A stretch of DNA of 64,000 bases from Achromobacter seleniivolatilans (GTDB lineage Bacteria > Pseudomonadota > Gammaproteobacteria > Burkholderiales > Burkholderiaceae_B). The notes beneath the pieces are model-generated. The model saw nothing but the letters and a program-made list of their open reading frames with translations. It was not told the origin of the DNA and searched no databases. Made by a program: the position numbers and the translations under genes. Position 1 is the stretch's first letter; each line of letters opens with the position of its first letter. Location of the stretch: positions 3,224,001 through 3,288,000 of the forward strand of contig NZ_CP132976.1 of NCBI RefSeq assembly GCF_030864005.1, given 5' to 3'. Below are positions 18,004 to 26,903 of the stretch, one piece after another.

Positions 18004-20738
18004 CGCTCCTGACCCGTTCGCTCATTCTGTCCGCCGCCCTGGCGTGCGCTTGGGCCCCCCTGCCGGCTACCGCGCAAACCCCGGCGAGTGCGGAACAAGC
18101 GCCGCTGGAAGGCGCCGCCTGGCAGTTTGCCAACGACGGCTATAAAAACTACGACGCGGGCAACTACGCGCTGGCGCAGCGCGAGGCGGAATCGGCCATC
18201 GCCCTGCGTCCCGATGTGGAGCGCCTGCATCTGCTCCTGATTTATTCGCTGCAAAAACAAGGCAAGCTGAAAGAAGCCGACCAGGCCGCTGCCAATGCCA
18301 TCAAGAATGGACTGGACACGCCGGCGCTGCGCCAGGCACGAGCGAATCTGCGCCCCCAGACCACGCGTCCGGCCGCAGGCGCCGCCAGCGGACCCGCCAC
18401 CACGGCGGCCTATCGGCGCGGATTCCCCATCGCCACGCGCGCATACGCTGACTACAACCGCGCCGACTATGCCGCAGCGGCCCGTGGGGCGGAACAGGCT
18501 TTCCGCATCGATCCGAAACAAGGCGCCTGGGCCATGTTGTGGCTCGATGCGCTGGAAGCCCAGAACCTGTTTGCCGAAGCCGAGGCTGCTGCCGACAAGG
18601 CAATAACCTTGGGCGCGCCCAACAAGAACGACCTGACGGCACGCCGCCAGACGTTGAAGCGGCGCATGGCAATCAAGCCTGCCGAGCAGGGTTATCAAGC
18701 ATTGATCGCGAACCGGCCGGGGGATGCCGTGCCGCTGGCACGACAGGCGGTTGCCTTGGCCCCCGACACCGCCAGCCATCGCCTGTTGCTGATGACCGCC
18801 CTGATGCTGGACAACCAGTTGCAGGCCGCGGAGGACGCCGCTACCGACGCAATGAAGCAGGATGACGAGAACACCGTTGCACTGGTGATGCGGGCCTATC
18901 TGCGCCAGCGGCAGGGCAAGACAGACCTGGCGAATGCGGATTTCGATGCAGCCTTAAAGCAAGACTGGCTGGACGATGACCAGCGGCGCAACATCCGCCT
19001 GATTGCCACCGACGCGTCGCTGGCCGCTGGCGAAACCGCGCGCGCCCTGGCCCTGCTGCAACCGCTGGGCGCCAAGGACGACGCGGCACAGGCCCGCGTC
19101 AAGCGAGCGCGGTCTGCACCCTCTGTTCCGTCTACGCTGACTCTCGCCAACTATCCCGCCCCCGTGCAGGATTGCCGCGACACGCCTTATGGCACGTCAT
19201 GCGAGCTGCTGCCGTCCGACGCCGCAGGCAGCGGCGGCCCGGCATCACTGGCCTACGCCGCTTATGCGCGCGAAGACTATCCTGAAGCCATCGCCCAAGC
19301 GCGCAAGGCCGCCGAGCAAGACCCCACGAATAAAGAGCTGCAGCGCTTGCTGACCACGACCCTGGCAGCGGGCAATGCCGCGCAGTTGGCCGAAGCCGAC
19401 AAGCGCTTGAGCGAAGCGCTGACTGCCCAACCCGACGATCCCACGCTGCTGATGCAGCGAGGCTATCTGCACCAGCGCATGAAGCAGCCCAAGCTTGCGC
19501 TGCAAGATTTTCAGGCCGCCCGGGCCACGGGCAAAGCGCCGCCCACCGCGATCATGGACGAGGGATACGCGCTGGCGGGCGTTGGCGACAAACGCGGCGC
19601 CGTCGACAAGCTGAAAGAAGCCATTGACGAGGCCGACGCAGGCAAGCTGGAACTGACACCGCAACAGCGCTTTGACACCCGTAGCGGCATTGCCGGCCTG
19701 GATCGCGAATGGGGCGGCTATGTGTCGGCGGGCTATCGTGGCGCGCGGCCCGCGTCCGCAGGGCTGGGTGGCGCAGCCATTACGGTCCCGGGCGACGCCG
19801 TTTTCAGCACAACGGAAATCTTCTGGCGGCCTTCCGATTTCCTGAATTCGTCCACGCAGACCTTCGAGCTGTATGGCCGTCTGTCCAACACCCTGTATGA
19901 CAAGGGTGGCAAGACCACGGGCCAGACCGTGTCCGATCCCTGCGGCAACGGCGTTATCGACGTCAGCGAAACCAGCAACCAGGGCATCGCTGGCGTGCCC
20001 ACCACCGTGGGCGCGCTGGGCATGCGGTTCACGCCGTCCACCGAAGTCGGCCTGACGTTCGGGCTGGAACGGCAATTCAATCTGGGCACGGCCACCCGAC
20101 GCGGCACGTTCAGTCCGGACCCGTCGGCACTGCGTTGCGCCCTGAACCGCGACAACCAAACCGCACACTACGAAACCAACGCCGGCAGCGGCGGCTGGCT
20201 GGCGTACGTCACCTATGGCATGTACGAGGGCACGACGCTGCGCATCGACCGTCCCGACTGGTTCACGATGGAAGGTTATGTGCAGGCCGGTTATTCGTGG
20301 CAGGACATGCCGGCGAAATTCTGGCTGCGTGACAATACCACCGGCGTGGACGGCGAAAAGTCGTCGGGCAAACTCAAGCGCGACCAGGCGTTTGGCGCGG
20401 GCGAACTGCGCATTGGCCGCAGTTACCGCATGGATGCCATCAGCGACCGGCTCGTGCTGTTCCCGTATGCCGTGATTGGCGGAGACTGGTTATCAAACCG
20501 CAACCGCGTATCTGGCATGACCATCGCCGGCAGCGATTCCTACAACCTGCTGGGTAACGGCTCGTCGTGGTCCATGGGCGCAGGCCCGGGCGTGAATGTG
20601 CGCTACTGGTTTCGCGAAGATCACTACAACGCGCCACGGTCATACATGGACCTGACCACGCAATACCGTTTCAACATCGGCGGAGGCGCGGCTGACCGCG
20701 CCCGGGGCCTGTTCATCAACCTGACCTTGTCGTACTGA
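18000..20738 (+). CDS. nfrA: NfrA-like outer-membrane exporter with TPR domain
   Basis: A 912-residue outer-membrane protein resembling phage N4 adsorption protein A. It has a signal peptide (cleaved near ATAQT), a long helical TPR-type region at about 35-560 with many A-x-x-x-A-P-D repeats, and a beta-rich C-terminal part from about 575 ending in an aromatic residue (NLTLSY), as outer-membrane barrels do. BcsC and PgaA share this TPR-plus-barrel layout. The likely job is export of the NfrB product. In E. coli, NfrA is also a phage receptor component. The ATG overlaps the nfrB stop (ATGA), so the pair is probably translationally coupled. Confidence 0.85.
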   Translation: MTLLTRSLILSAALACAWAPLPATAQTPASAEQAPLEGAAWQFANDGYKNYDAGNYALAQREAESAIALRPDVERLHLLLIYSLQKQGKLKEADQAAANAIKNGLDTPALRQARANLRPQTTRPAAGAASGPATTAAYRRGFPIATRAYADYNRADYAAAARGAEQAFRIDPKQGAWAMLWLDALEAQNLFAEAEAAADKAITLGAPNKNDLTARRQTLKRRMAIKPAEQGYQALIANRPGDAVPLARQAVALAPDTASHRLLLMTALMLDNQLQAAEDAATDAMKQDDENTVALVMRAYLRQRQGKTDLANADFDAALKQDWLDDDQRRNIRLIATDASLAAGETARALALLQPLGAKDDAAQARVKRARSAPSVPSTLTLANYPAPVQDCRDTPYGTSCELLPSDAAGSGGPASLAYAAYAREDYPEAIAQARKAAEQDPTNKELQRLLTTTLAAGNAAQLAEADKRLSEALTAQPDDPTLLMQRGYLHQRMKQPKLALQDFQAARATGKAPPTAIMDEGYALAGVGDKRGAVDKLKEAIDEADAGKLELTPQQRFDTRSGIAGLDREWGGYVSAGYRGARPASAGLGGAAITVPGDAVFSTTEIFWRPSDFLNSSTQTFELYGRLSNTLYDKGGKTTGQTVSDPCGNGVIDVSETSNQGIAGVPTTVGALGMRFTPSTEVGLTFGLERQFNLGTATRRGTFSPDPSALRCALNRDNQTAHYETNAGSGGWLAYVTYGMYEGTTLRIDRPDWFTMEGYVQAGYSWQDMPAKFWLRDNTTGVDGEKSSGKLKRDQAFGAGELRIGRSYRMDAISDRLVLFPYAVIGGDWLSNRNRVSGMTIAGSDSYNLLGNGSSWSMGAGPGVNVRYWFREDHYNAPRSYMDLTTQYRFNIGGGAADRARGLFINLTLSY

Positions 20739-20776
20739 CGACGCGCCGATACGCACCGACCAAGGAGCCCGCACTC

Positions 20777-21766
20777 ATGCCACTCACATCCCGCTTTTCC
20801 CGCCGCCTGGCCGGCGGCTTATCCGCTGCCGTGCTGGCCTTCGCTGGCGCCACGGCTTACGCCCAAGAGGCATCGTCCATTGTTATTCAAGGCAAAGACA
20901 ACTGGCTCTTTCCGGGCTGGGGCAGCCTGACCCAAGTGGACACGCGCGGCATCGACGCTTCTACCCAACTGATCCGCGAAACCCGCGACGCGCTGGCAGC
21001 CAAAGGCGTCCAACTGGAAGTTCTGGTGCTTCCGGACAAAACGCTTTTCTATCAGGACAAGCTGCCCGACGGCAAGGCGCTCAGCGCCGACGTGAAGAAG
21101 CGCTATCAGACCATCCAAGAAAAGCTCAAGCAGGCGGGCGTATCTACCTTTGACGACGAAGCCGTGCTCAAGCGCGTGAAGGACGCCGGCCAGGATGTCT
21201 TTTACCGCACCGACCAGCACTGGACGCAGGCAGCCGCTGATGCCACCGCCGAAGCGCTGGCCCAGCAGATCAAGCAGGACGTAAAGACCCTGGCGGGCAA
21301 GCCGGGTAGCGGCATGCCGTTAGGCAGCGTCGTCAATGAACGCCGGTACGGCGACCTGGCCGAACTGTTTCTAACGCCTGACCAGCGCAAGCAGGCAGGC
21401 CGCGAGACCTTCGTCGTACGCCGGCAGGCAGACAACCAAAACCTGCTGGATGACGCCCCTGCCCCCGTGCACGTCACCGGCCACAGCATGGTGCAGCCGT
21501 ATTTCGGCTTCCCGCAAAAGCTGTCCAACGTGCTGGACCGGCCCGTCTCGGTCAACTGGAAGCCAGGCAATGTTGGTCAATGGATCATGCTGCTGGAATA
21601 TCTGGAGTCGCCAGCGTTCAAGCAGAACAAGCCGCAAGTGCTGGTGTGGCAGATGTTTGAACCAACCTATGCACAAGGACCGGACGCCAAGGGCCTGTGG
21701 GATAACGCGTCCATCATGAGCGCCGACGCGTGGCGCAGCCGCATGAAAGCAGCCATAGGCAAGTAA
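20777..21766 (+). CDS. AlgJ/AlgX-like SGNH-fold acyltransferase, periplasmic (first of two)
   Basis: A 329-residue exported protein (signal peptide to about AYAQ, residue 30). It carries the GKDNWLF segment typical of AlgJ/AlgX (39-45), the paired Asp and His of the SGNH triad in DQHWTQ (Asp146, His148) and a likely catalytic Ser237 in TGHSM. In alginate systems such proteins take acyl groups from the MBOAT side and place them on the polymer in the periplasm. The ribosome site AAGGAG precedes the ATG. It lies 38 bases after nfrA and four before its paralogue. The acyl group transferred is not shown by sequence. Confidence 0.82.
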   Translation: MPLTSRFSRRLAGGLSAAVLAFAGATAYAQEASSIVIQGKDNWLFPGWGSLTQVDTRGIDASTQLIRETRDALAAKGVQLEVLVLPDKTLFYQDKLPDGKALSADVKKRYQTIQEKLKQAGVSTFDDEAVLKRVKDAGQDVFYRTDQHWTQAAADATAEALAQQIKQDVKTLAGKPGSGMPLGSVVNERRYGDLAELFLTPDQRKQAGRETFVVRRQADNQNLLDDAPAPVHVTGHSMVQPYFGFPQKLSNVLDRPVSVNWKPGNVGQWIMLLEYLESPAFKQNKPQVLVWQMFEPTYAQGPDAKGLWDNASIMSADAWRSRMKAAIGK

Positions 21767-21770
21767 ACCC

Positions 21771-22865
21771 GTGGAATCCTCGGACAAAGCAGATCCGCCC
21801 AGTCACAAGCTGGGCGCTATCGTCGTCGCACTGCTGCTGGCGGTTGGCCTGGGCTGGGGCGTCTGGTGCCTGATAGACGCCCGGATCAGCGCCGAACAAG
21901 TCTCGCCGCAGGCGTGGGCCGACGGCACGGCGGGGGGCGCGTTGAACAAAGCCATGCACATGCCGCGGCAGGCGGAATTGGATACGTGGAATGCCGCCTT
22001 GCGTTACCGCACTCTGGGCGACCTGGGCGACCAAGTGGCGCTGGGCTGCCCGCAGTGGCTGTTCTACCGCGATGGCCTGCGGCCCCAACCTGGCGTCCAT
22101 GTCTTTAACGAGCGCCTGCGACTGATGCGGTATTGGGTGGACGAACTGCGCAAAAAACAGGTTCAGGTGCTGGTCGTTGCCGTCCCCGACAAATCCCGCA
22201 TTGAATCCGACCATCTCTGCGGCCTGCCCGTGTCGATTCCGATGCGTCAGACGCTGGATGCCTGGCAAGCCGCTTTGCAGGCAGAAGGCGTGCCATTCGT
22301 CGATGTGCGTGACGCATTGCTTGCCGCTCCCGCGCCGCGATTTTTCCGCACCGACGTGCATATGAACGCGCAAGGCGCGCAAGCCGCAGCCCAGCGAGTG
22401 GCCGACGCAGCCCTGCCTTTGCTGCAAGGCCGCGGCCAGCAAGCCTTCAAGACAGAAGAGCCCGGGCCTGCGCAGCCTCGCATGGGCGACCTGATCGTCC
22501 TGTCCGGACTGGAACATGCACGGCCGGGCTGGCGGCCTGAACTGGACAGCGTGCGTCCACAGAACATCGAACCCATACGCAGCGGCGGACTGCTGGACGA
22601 AGCGCCCCCGGTAGAAGTGCTGCTCGCGGGCACCTCCAACGGCCGCCGCAGCAATTTCGGCGAAAGACTGGGCATAGGACTGGGCCGGGAAGTCTGGAAC
22701 ATGAGTCTGGATGGCGGCCAATTTTCCGGGGCCTTGCTGGTCGCGCTGAATCAGCGCGAACAATGGCCCAAGAGTTTGAAGCTGCTGATCTGGGAGTTCT
22801 CGGAAAATGCCCTGTCCCTGCCGCTGACCCAGGACGAAAAGTCCGTGCTGGCCCGCCTGCCGTAG
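21771..22865 (+). CDS. AlgJ/AlgX-like SGNH-fold acyltransferase, membrane-anchored (second of two)
   Basis: A 364-residue protein starting at GTG, with one N-terminal transmembrane anchor (about 14-36) and a periplasmic domain. The SGNH parts are Asp195 and His197 in RTDVHMN and Ser289 in AGTSNGRR, the typical order for AlgJ/AlgX/DltD-like proteins. Its domain is only distantly similar to the previous gene product, so the two are not a recent duplication and probably act in sequence, as AlgJ and AlgX do: one accepting the acyl group, one loading the glycan. The start lies five bases after the previous stop. Confidence 0.8.
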   Translation: MESSDKADPPSHKLGAIVVALLLAVGLGWGVWCLIDARISAEQVSPQAWADGTAGGALNKAMHMPRQAELDTWNAALRYRTLGDLGDQVALGCPQWLFYRDGLRPQPGVHVFNERLRLMRYWVDELRKKQVQVLVVAVPDKSRIESDHLCGLPVSIPMRQTLDAWQAALQAEGVPFVDVRDALLAAPAPRFFRTDVHMNAQGAQAAAQRVADAALPLLQGRGQQAFKTEEPGPAQPRMGDLIVLSGLEHARPGWRPELDSVRPQNIEPIRSGGLLDEAPPVEVLLAGTSNGRRSNFGERLGIGLGREVWNMSLDGGQFSGALLVALNQREQWPKSLKLLIWEFSENALSLPLTQDEKSVLARLP

Positions 22866-22874
22866 CGAACCAAG

Positions 22875-24455
22875 ATGCTATTTAACTCTTACCTGTTCCT
22901 GCTGATCTTCCTGCCGGTCACGGTGGCCGTCTACTACGCACTGGGGCCGTTGAACGTGCGTCTGGCCGCCCTGTGGTTGTGCCTGACCTCGCTGGTGTTC
23001 TATGGCTGGTGGAATCCCCAATTCGTGGCGCTGCTGGCGGGTTCCATCGCATTCAATTATGTGATCAGCCTGCTGATCCTGCACAACACCGGCCGCCCCA
23101 AACTGCAAGGCCTGATCGTCGGGCTGGGCGTGGGCGCGGACCTGACGCTGCTGTTCCACTACAAGTATTTTGCGACGCTGCTCAATTTCCTGACCGACCT
23201 GGGAATGACGAGCACGACGATGGACGACATCATCCTGCCCTTGGGTATTTCGTTTTTCACGTTTACCCAGATCGGTTATCTGCTGGATTGCCGCGCGGGC
23301 ATCGTGAAGGAACGCAGCCTGCTCAGTTATGTGCTGTTCGTCACCTTCTTTCCGCATTTGATCGCAGGCCCCATCCTGCATCACAAGGAAATGATGCCGC
23401 AGTTCGCGCAAAGCGAGAACTATCGATTCAAAGCCGAAAACCTGTCTGTCGGCGCCATGCTGTTTGTCATCGGGCTGGCCAAGAAGGTGTTGCTGGCCGA
23501 TGGCATCGCGCCGTATGCGGACGCCGGTTTCGCGGCGCCCGGCGAACTGATGTTCTGGGGTTCCTGGGGTGCAAGCCTGTGCTACGCGCTGCAGCTGTAC
23601 TTTGACTTTTCAGGCTATTCGGACATGGCGCTGGGCCTGGCCAAGATGTTTGGCATCCGTTTCCCGCTGAACTTCAATTCGCCCTACAAAGCCACCAACA
23701 TTATCGAGTTCTGGGCCCGTTGGCACATGACGCTGACGCGCTACCTTACCGCCTATCTGTACTACCCCGTGGCGATGGCTGTGTCCAAGTGGCGCACCAA
23801 CCGCAATCTGCCGGTGGGGTCAGCGGGCATCAGCACGGCCGGCGGCTTCATCAGCAGCATCGCCTTCCCCACGCTGTTCACGATGACGTTGGCCGGCGTG
23901 TGGCACGGCGCCGGTTTCCAGTTCATTGTGTTCGGCCTGCTGCACGCCATGTATCTGTCGGTGAACCACGCCTGGCGCATTTTTGTCGTGGGCCGCAAGC
24001 CCGCATCCGCGCGCAAGGCAGGCCCCATCAAACGCGCCCTCTGCATCCTGCTGACATTCGTGGCCGTACTGGTGGCACAAGCGTTTTTCCGTGCGCATGG
24101 CGTGGGTGACGCCATGCTGCTGATGCAAGGCATGATTGGCGGGCGCGGCATGGAATCGCTGGATCTGTCAGCGCACATCAGCGGTCTGCCCATAGGCGAT
24201 GCCTGGCGGGTTATCGTTGGTCATCACATGCAACTGATCTACGCGGTAGTGTTGCTGGGGATTGCCTGGTTCACCCCGAATGCGCACCAGATTCTGGGCC
24301 GCTATTCCCCCGCGCTGTTCAAGCCGCAGGAAGCGCCGCAGGCCTTCATGCGCTGGCGCCCGAACACCGCCTGGCTGATTGTTATGCTGGCGCTGCTCTT
24401 TCTTTGCCTGGTAAACCTGCACAAGGAAACCCGGTTCCTCTACTTCCAATTCTGA
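22875..24455 (+). CDS. MBOAT-family O-acyltransferase (AlgI/DltB-like)
   Basis: A 526-residue polytopic inner-membrane protein with the usual AlgI start (MLFNSYLFLLIFLPVT). Conserved features are PLGISFFTF near 122, FFPHLIAGPILHH at 158-170, FDFSGYSDMA near 244, FWARWHMTL at 279-287 and the catalytic-type His344 in VWHGAG. It moves an activated acyl group from the cytoplasm across the membrane. In alginate the donor is acetyl; in Dlt systems the DltB homologue takes D-alanyl from a carrier protein. A carrier gene directly follows, so I favour a carrier-bound acyl donor here. Confidence 0.88.
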   Translation: MLFNSYLFLLIFLPVTVAVYYALGPLNVRLAALWLCLTSLVFYGWWNPQFVALLAGSIAFNYVISLLILHNTGRPKLQGLIVGLGVGADLTLLFHYKYFATLLNFLTDLGMTSTTMDDIILPLGISFFTFTQIGYLLDCRAGIVKERSLLSYVLFVTFFPHLIAGPILHHKEMMPQFAQSENYRFKAENLSVGAMLFVIGLAKKVLLADGIAPYADAGFAAPGELMFWGSWGASLCYALQLYFDFSGYSDMALGLAKMFGIRFPLNFNSPYKATNIIEFWARWHMTLTRYLTAYLYYPVAMAVSKWRTNRNLPVGSAGISTAGGFISSIAFPTLFTMTLAGVWHGAGFQFIVFGLLHAMYLSVNHAWRIFVVGRKPASARKAGPIKRALCILLTFVAVLVAQAFFRAHGVGDAMLLMQGMIGGRGMESLDLSAHISGLPIGDAWRVIVGHHMQLIYAVVLLGIAWFTPNAHQILGRYSPALFKPQEAPQAFMRWRPNTAWLIVMLALLFLCLVNLHKETRFLYFQF

Positions 24456-24480
24456 CCGCAGCGCGGTCCAGGAGCACGAC

Positions 24481-24720
24481 ATGGACATCAAGAACATAGA
24501 AGCCAAAGTGGCGGAAATTATCGAAGGGATCATTCTTACCAAGGTCGATCCCGACACGCTGCTGATCGAATCCGGTCTGGTGGATTCGCTGGCCGCAGTG
24601 GATCTGGCCCTGGCAGTGGAACGGGAATTCGGATGCAAGATTCCGCCCACCGAGATCGATGCGCACCTCGAATCCGTACATACCTTGGCCGCGTTCATCG
24701 CGGAGAACACGGCTGCCTGA
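24481..24720 (+). CDS. Acyl/peptidyl carrier protein (DltC-like)
   Basis: A 79-residue acidic helical protein with the phosphopantetheine site GLVDSLAAVDL, attachment Ser36. Overall spacing and the segment LAVEREFGCKIPPTEID resemble DltC, the D-alanyl carrier protein, more than fatty acid ACP. It would be loaded by the adenylating enzyme encoded 29 bases downstream and could present its cargo to the MBOAT just upstream. The ribosome site is CAGGAGCACGAC before the ATG. No phosphopantetheinyl transferase is in the window. Confidence 0.87.
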   Translation: MDIKNIEAKVAEIIEGIILTKVDPDTLLIESGLVDSLAAVDLALAVEREFGCKIPPTEIDAHLESVHTLAAFIAENTAA

Positions 24721-24749
24721 GGCGCGCCGCAGGTCTGGAGATTTGAACA

Positions 24750-26219
24750 ATGCGTTTCGACTTCAACACTTATGACTTTGCGGATACCGAGACGGGCGGC
24801 AATGCCGTAGCGGTGGTGGACGCCAGCGGCGCAATGAGCTGGGCGGCGCTAAAGGCCGCCACCGAGGCCTGGGAACGCCGCGCGCGCCTGGCTGGCGCTA
24901 CAGCGGGCGTACCGCTTGCGATTTCGGGTCACAAGGAAGCCGCATTTCTGATTGCCATCCTGGGATGCCTGCGATTGCGCGTGCCCTTTGTTCCCGTGGA
25001 TGTCATCAACCCGCCCGAGCGCATCGCGCGTATAGGCCAACTGGTGCAGGCGGGCTTGCGCTATGACGCGCAAGGCGATGCTTTTGTGCCGGGCAGCGAC
25101 AACCCAGCGCCACTCGCGGAAACCGGGTTGGCCTACATCATGTTCACGTCCGGCAGCACCGGCGACCCCAAAGGCGTGCAGATCGGACGGGAAAGCGTCT
25201 CACTGTTCGCAGGCTGGATTCGCGATTGCCTGAACTTGGGCGCGGCGCCGGTCTTCATGGACCAGATGCTGTTCAGCTTCGACTTTTCGCTGTTCAACTG
25301 GGTCGGCGCGCTGGAACTGGGCGGCGCCTGCGTGTTGTGCCAGCGCGAAACAATTGCGCAACGCGATACTTTTGTCGCCTACCTGGCCAACACGCGCATC
25401 AATGTCTGGGCGTCTACCCCATCATTCGTGCGCCAGCAGCTTTTCAATCCTGATTTCAATCACACGCATCTGCCCGATTTGCGCGTCTTTGTGTTTGGCG
25501 CGGAATCGCTGACGCCTACGCTGGCCGAAGAACTCTGGCAGCGTTTTCCGCAAGTGCGCATCATCAATTCCTACGGACCGACGGAAGCCACCTGCTCCAC
25601 GACGTGGGTCGAGATTGATCCTGCCTTGCGCGCGGCCGCCCCCAACCCTTTCCCCATTGGCCGCGCCAAGCCTTATGCCGAAGTTTTTATCGAGAACGGC
25701 GAAATCAGCATTGCTGGCGACCACGTCATGCGCGGTTATCTGAACCGCCCCGACCTGAATGCCAGCCGCATGTTCGAACGCAACGGCAAGCGCGGTTATC
25801 GCAGCGGCGACCTGGGCGAGATCGATGCGCAGGGGCTGGTCACCTTCCGCGGCCGTATCGATGATCAGATCAAGCTGCATGGCTATCGCATCGAACTGGC
25901 CGAGATCGATGCCACTATCGCCACCCTGCCCCATGTGCGGGCGGGCGCCACCGTTGCGTTGCGCCGTCCCGATGGCACCATCGTCCGATTGATTGGTTTT
26001 GTCGAACCCGCGCAGACGGGCCCCGCGGGCTTGCAGCCGCTGCCGTCTGGATTGCAGGACTGGAAGGCCATTCTGGGCAAGCGTCTGCCGCCTTACATGA
26101 TTCCGTCCGAACTGGTCGCCTGCCATCATTTCCCCACGACCAGCACCGATAAGGCCGACCGCAAGCAATTAGAGCGCCTGTACCTTGAGGCCCGCCTCAG
26201 CAAGAAACCGGAGTCGTAA
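24750..26219 (+). CDS. Amino-acid adenylating enzyme (DltA-like)
   Basis: A 489-residue stand-alone adenylation enzyme expected to activate an amino acid with ATP and load it on the adjacent carrier. Core motifs: FTSGSTGDPKG (132-142), SFDFS (176-180) with Asp178, the residue that binds the substrate amino group, NSYGPTEAT (273-281), YRSGD (350-354), KLHGYRIE (375-382) and a late Lys in TDKADRK (468). The closest family I recognise is DltA, D-alanine:carrier ligase. One specificity residue differs: where DltA has Cys in FMFCGE (Cys269 in Bacillus cereus), this protein has Gly250 in FVFGAE, so the substrate may not be D-alanine. Confidence 0.85.
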   Translation: MRFDFNTYDFADTETGGNAVAVVDASGAMSWAALKAATEAWERRARLAGATAGVPLAISGHKEAAFLIAILGCLRLRVPFVPVDVINPPERIARIGQLVQAGLRYDAQGDAFVPGSDNPAPLAETGLAYIMFTSGSTGDPKGVQIGRESVSLFAGWIRDCLNLGAAPVFMDQMLFSFDFSLFNWVGALELGGACVLCQRETIAQRDTFVAYLANTRINVWASTPSFVRQQLFNPDFNHTHLPDLRVFVFGAESLTPTLAEELWQRFPQVRIINSYGPTEATCSTTWVEIDPALRAAAPNPFPIGRAKPYAEVFIENGEISIAGDHVMRGYLNRPDLNASRMFERNGKRGYRSGDLGEIDAQGLVTFRGRIDDQIKLHGYRIELAEIDATIATLPHVRAGATVALRRPDGTIVRLIGFVEPAQTGPAGLQPLPSGLQDWKAILGKRLPPYMIPSELVACHHFPTTSTDKADRKQLERLYLEARLSKKPES

Positions 26220-26222
26220 GCC

Positions 26223-26894
26223 ATGCCGTTCAATTTACGCATCGCCGCCCTAGTACTGAGCCTTACCGCCGCCGGCAACGCCGTGGCGGAAGGCGCCTTT
26301 GCCCAGCTTTACGCCGCCCGGCCGCCTGCCGGATCGTCATTTGTTCGGGTCGTAAATTCCGAGACCCAGCCGCTGCGCGCGCAAGTGGCCAAGGGGCCCG
26401 CACAGGAAATCGGCCCCGCCAAACTGGCGACGACCTACGCGATTGTCAAAGGCAACCAGACCTTTGATGTTTTGATCGACGGCAAGACAGCCGCCACCCT
26501 GAAAGTGGCCCCAGATACGTTCAACACGCTGCTTGCCCGGCGCGAAGGGGACAAGCTGTCGTTTGCCGTCATCGACGACAGCAATGGCGCTCAAGACGCG
26601 TTGAAAGCGGAACTGCGCTTCTACAATCTGGCGGCCGATTGCCCGGCAGGCAAATTAGGCGTCAGCCCGTCGGGCCCTGCATTGTTCCAGGACATCAAGC
26701 CAGGCGGCTCAGCCGCCCGAGCCATCAACCCGGTCAGCGCCACGCTGGACGCGGGTTGCGGCGCCGCCGCGTCCCCTACCCTCGCTCTCCCAGCGCTGCA
26801 ACCCGGCGACCACTACAGTCTGTTCCTTACCGGAACAGCGGCCGCACCGATTCTGCGCGGCCAGGTCAGCGCCACAGACCCCTACAGCCGATAA
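26223..26894 (+). CDS. AlgF-like periplasmic protein
   Basis: A 223-residue exported protein with a signal peptide (cleaved near AVAEG). The start of the mature part, AQLYAARPPAGSSFVRVVN, matches the AlgF pattern, and two cysteines (DCPAG, AGCGA) may form a disulfide. AlgF is needed for alginate O-acetylation and binds AlgJ/AlgX, without known catalysis. Three bases separate it from the adenylating enzyme, and its GGAG ribosome site lies in the end of that gene. This is the fourth Alg-type acylation gene here, which supports polymer esterification as the purpose of the module. Confidence 0.75.
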   Translation: MPFNLRIAALVLSLTAAGNAVAEGAFAQLYAARPPAGSSFVRVVNSETQPLRAQVAKGPAQEIGPAKLATTYAIVKGNQTFDVLIDGKTAATLKVAPDTFNTLLARREGDKLSFAVIDDSNGAQDALKAELRFYNLAADCPAGKLGVSPSGPALFQDIKPGGSAARAINPVSATLDAGCGAAASPTLALPALQPGDHYSLFLTGTAAAPILRGQVSATDPYSR

Positions 26895-26903
26895 GGAGGC
26901 GTC

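Noticed and set aside
24750..26219. Calling the adenylating enzyme a fatty acyl-CoA ligase to match the acyl-CoA dehydrogenase
   Set aside because: It has the amino-group Asp in SFDFS and is closest to DltA, so an amino acid substrate is more likely.
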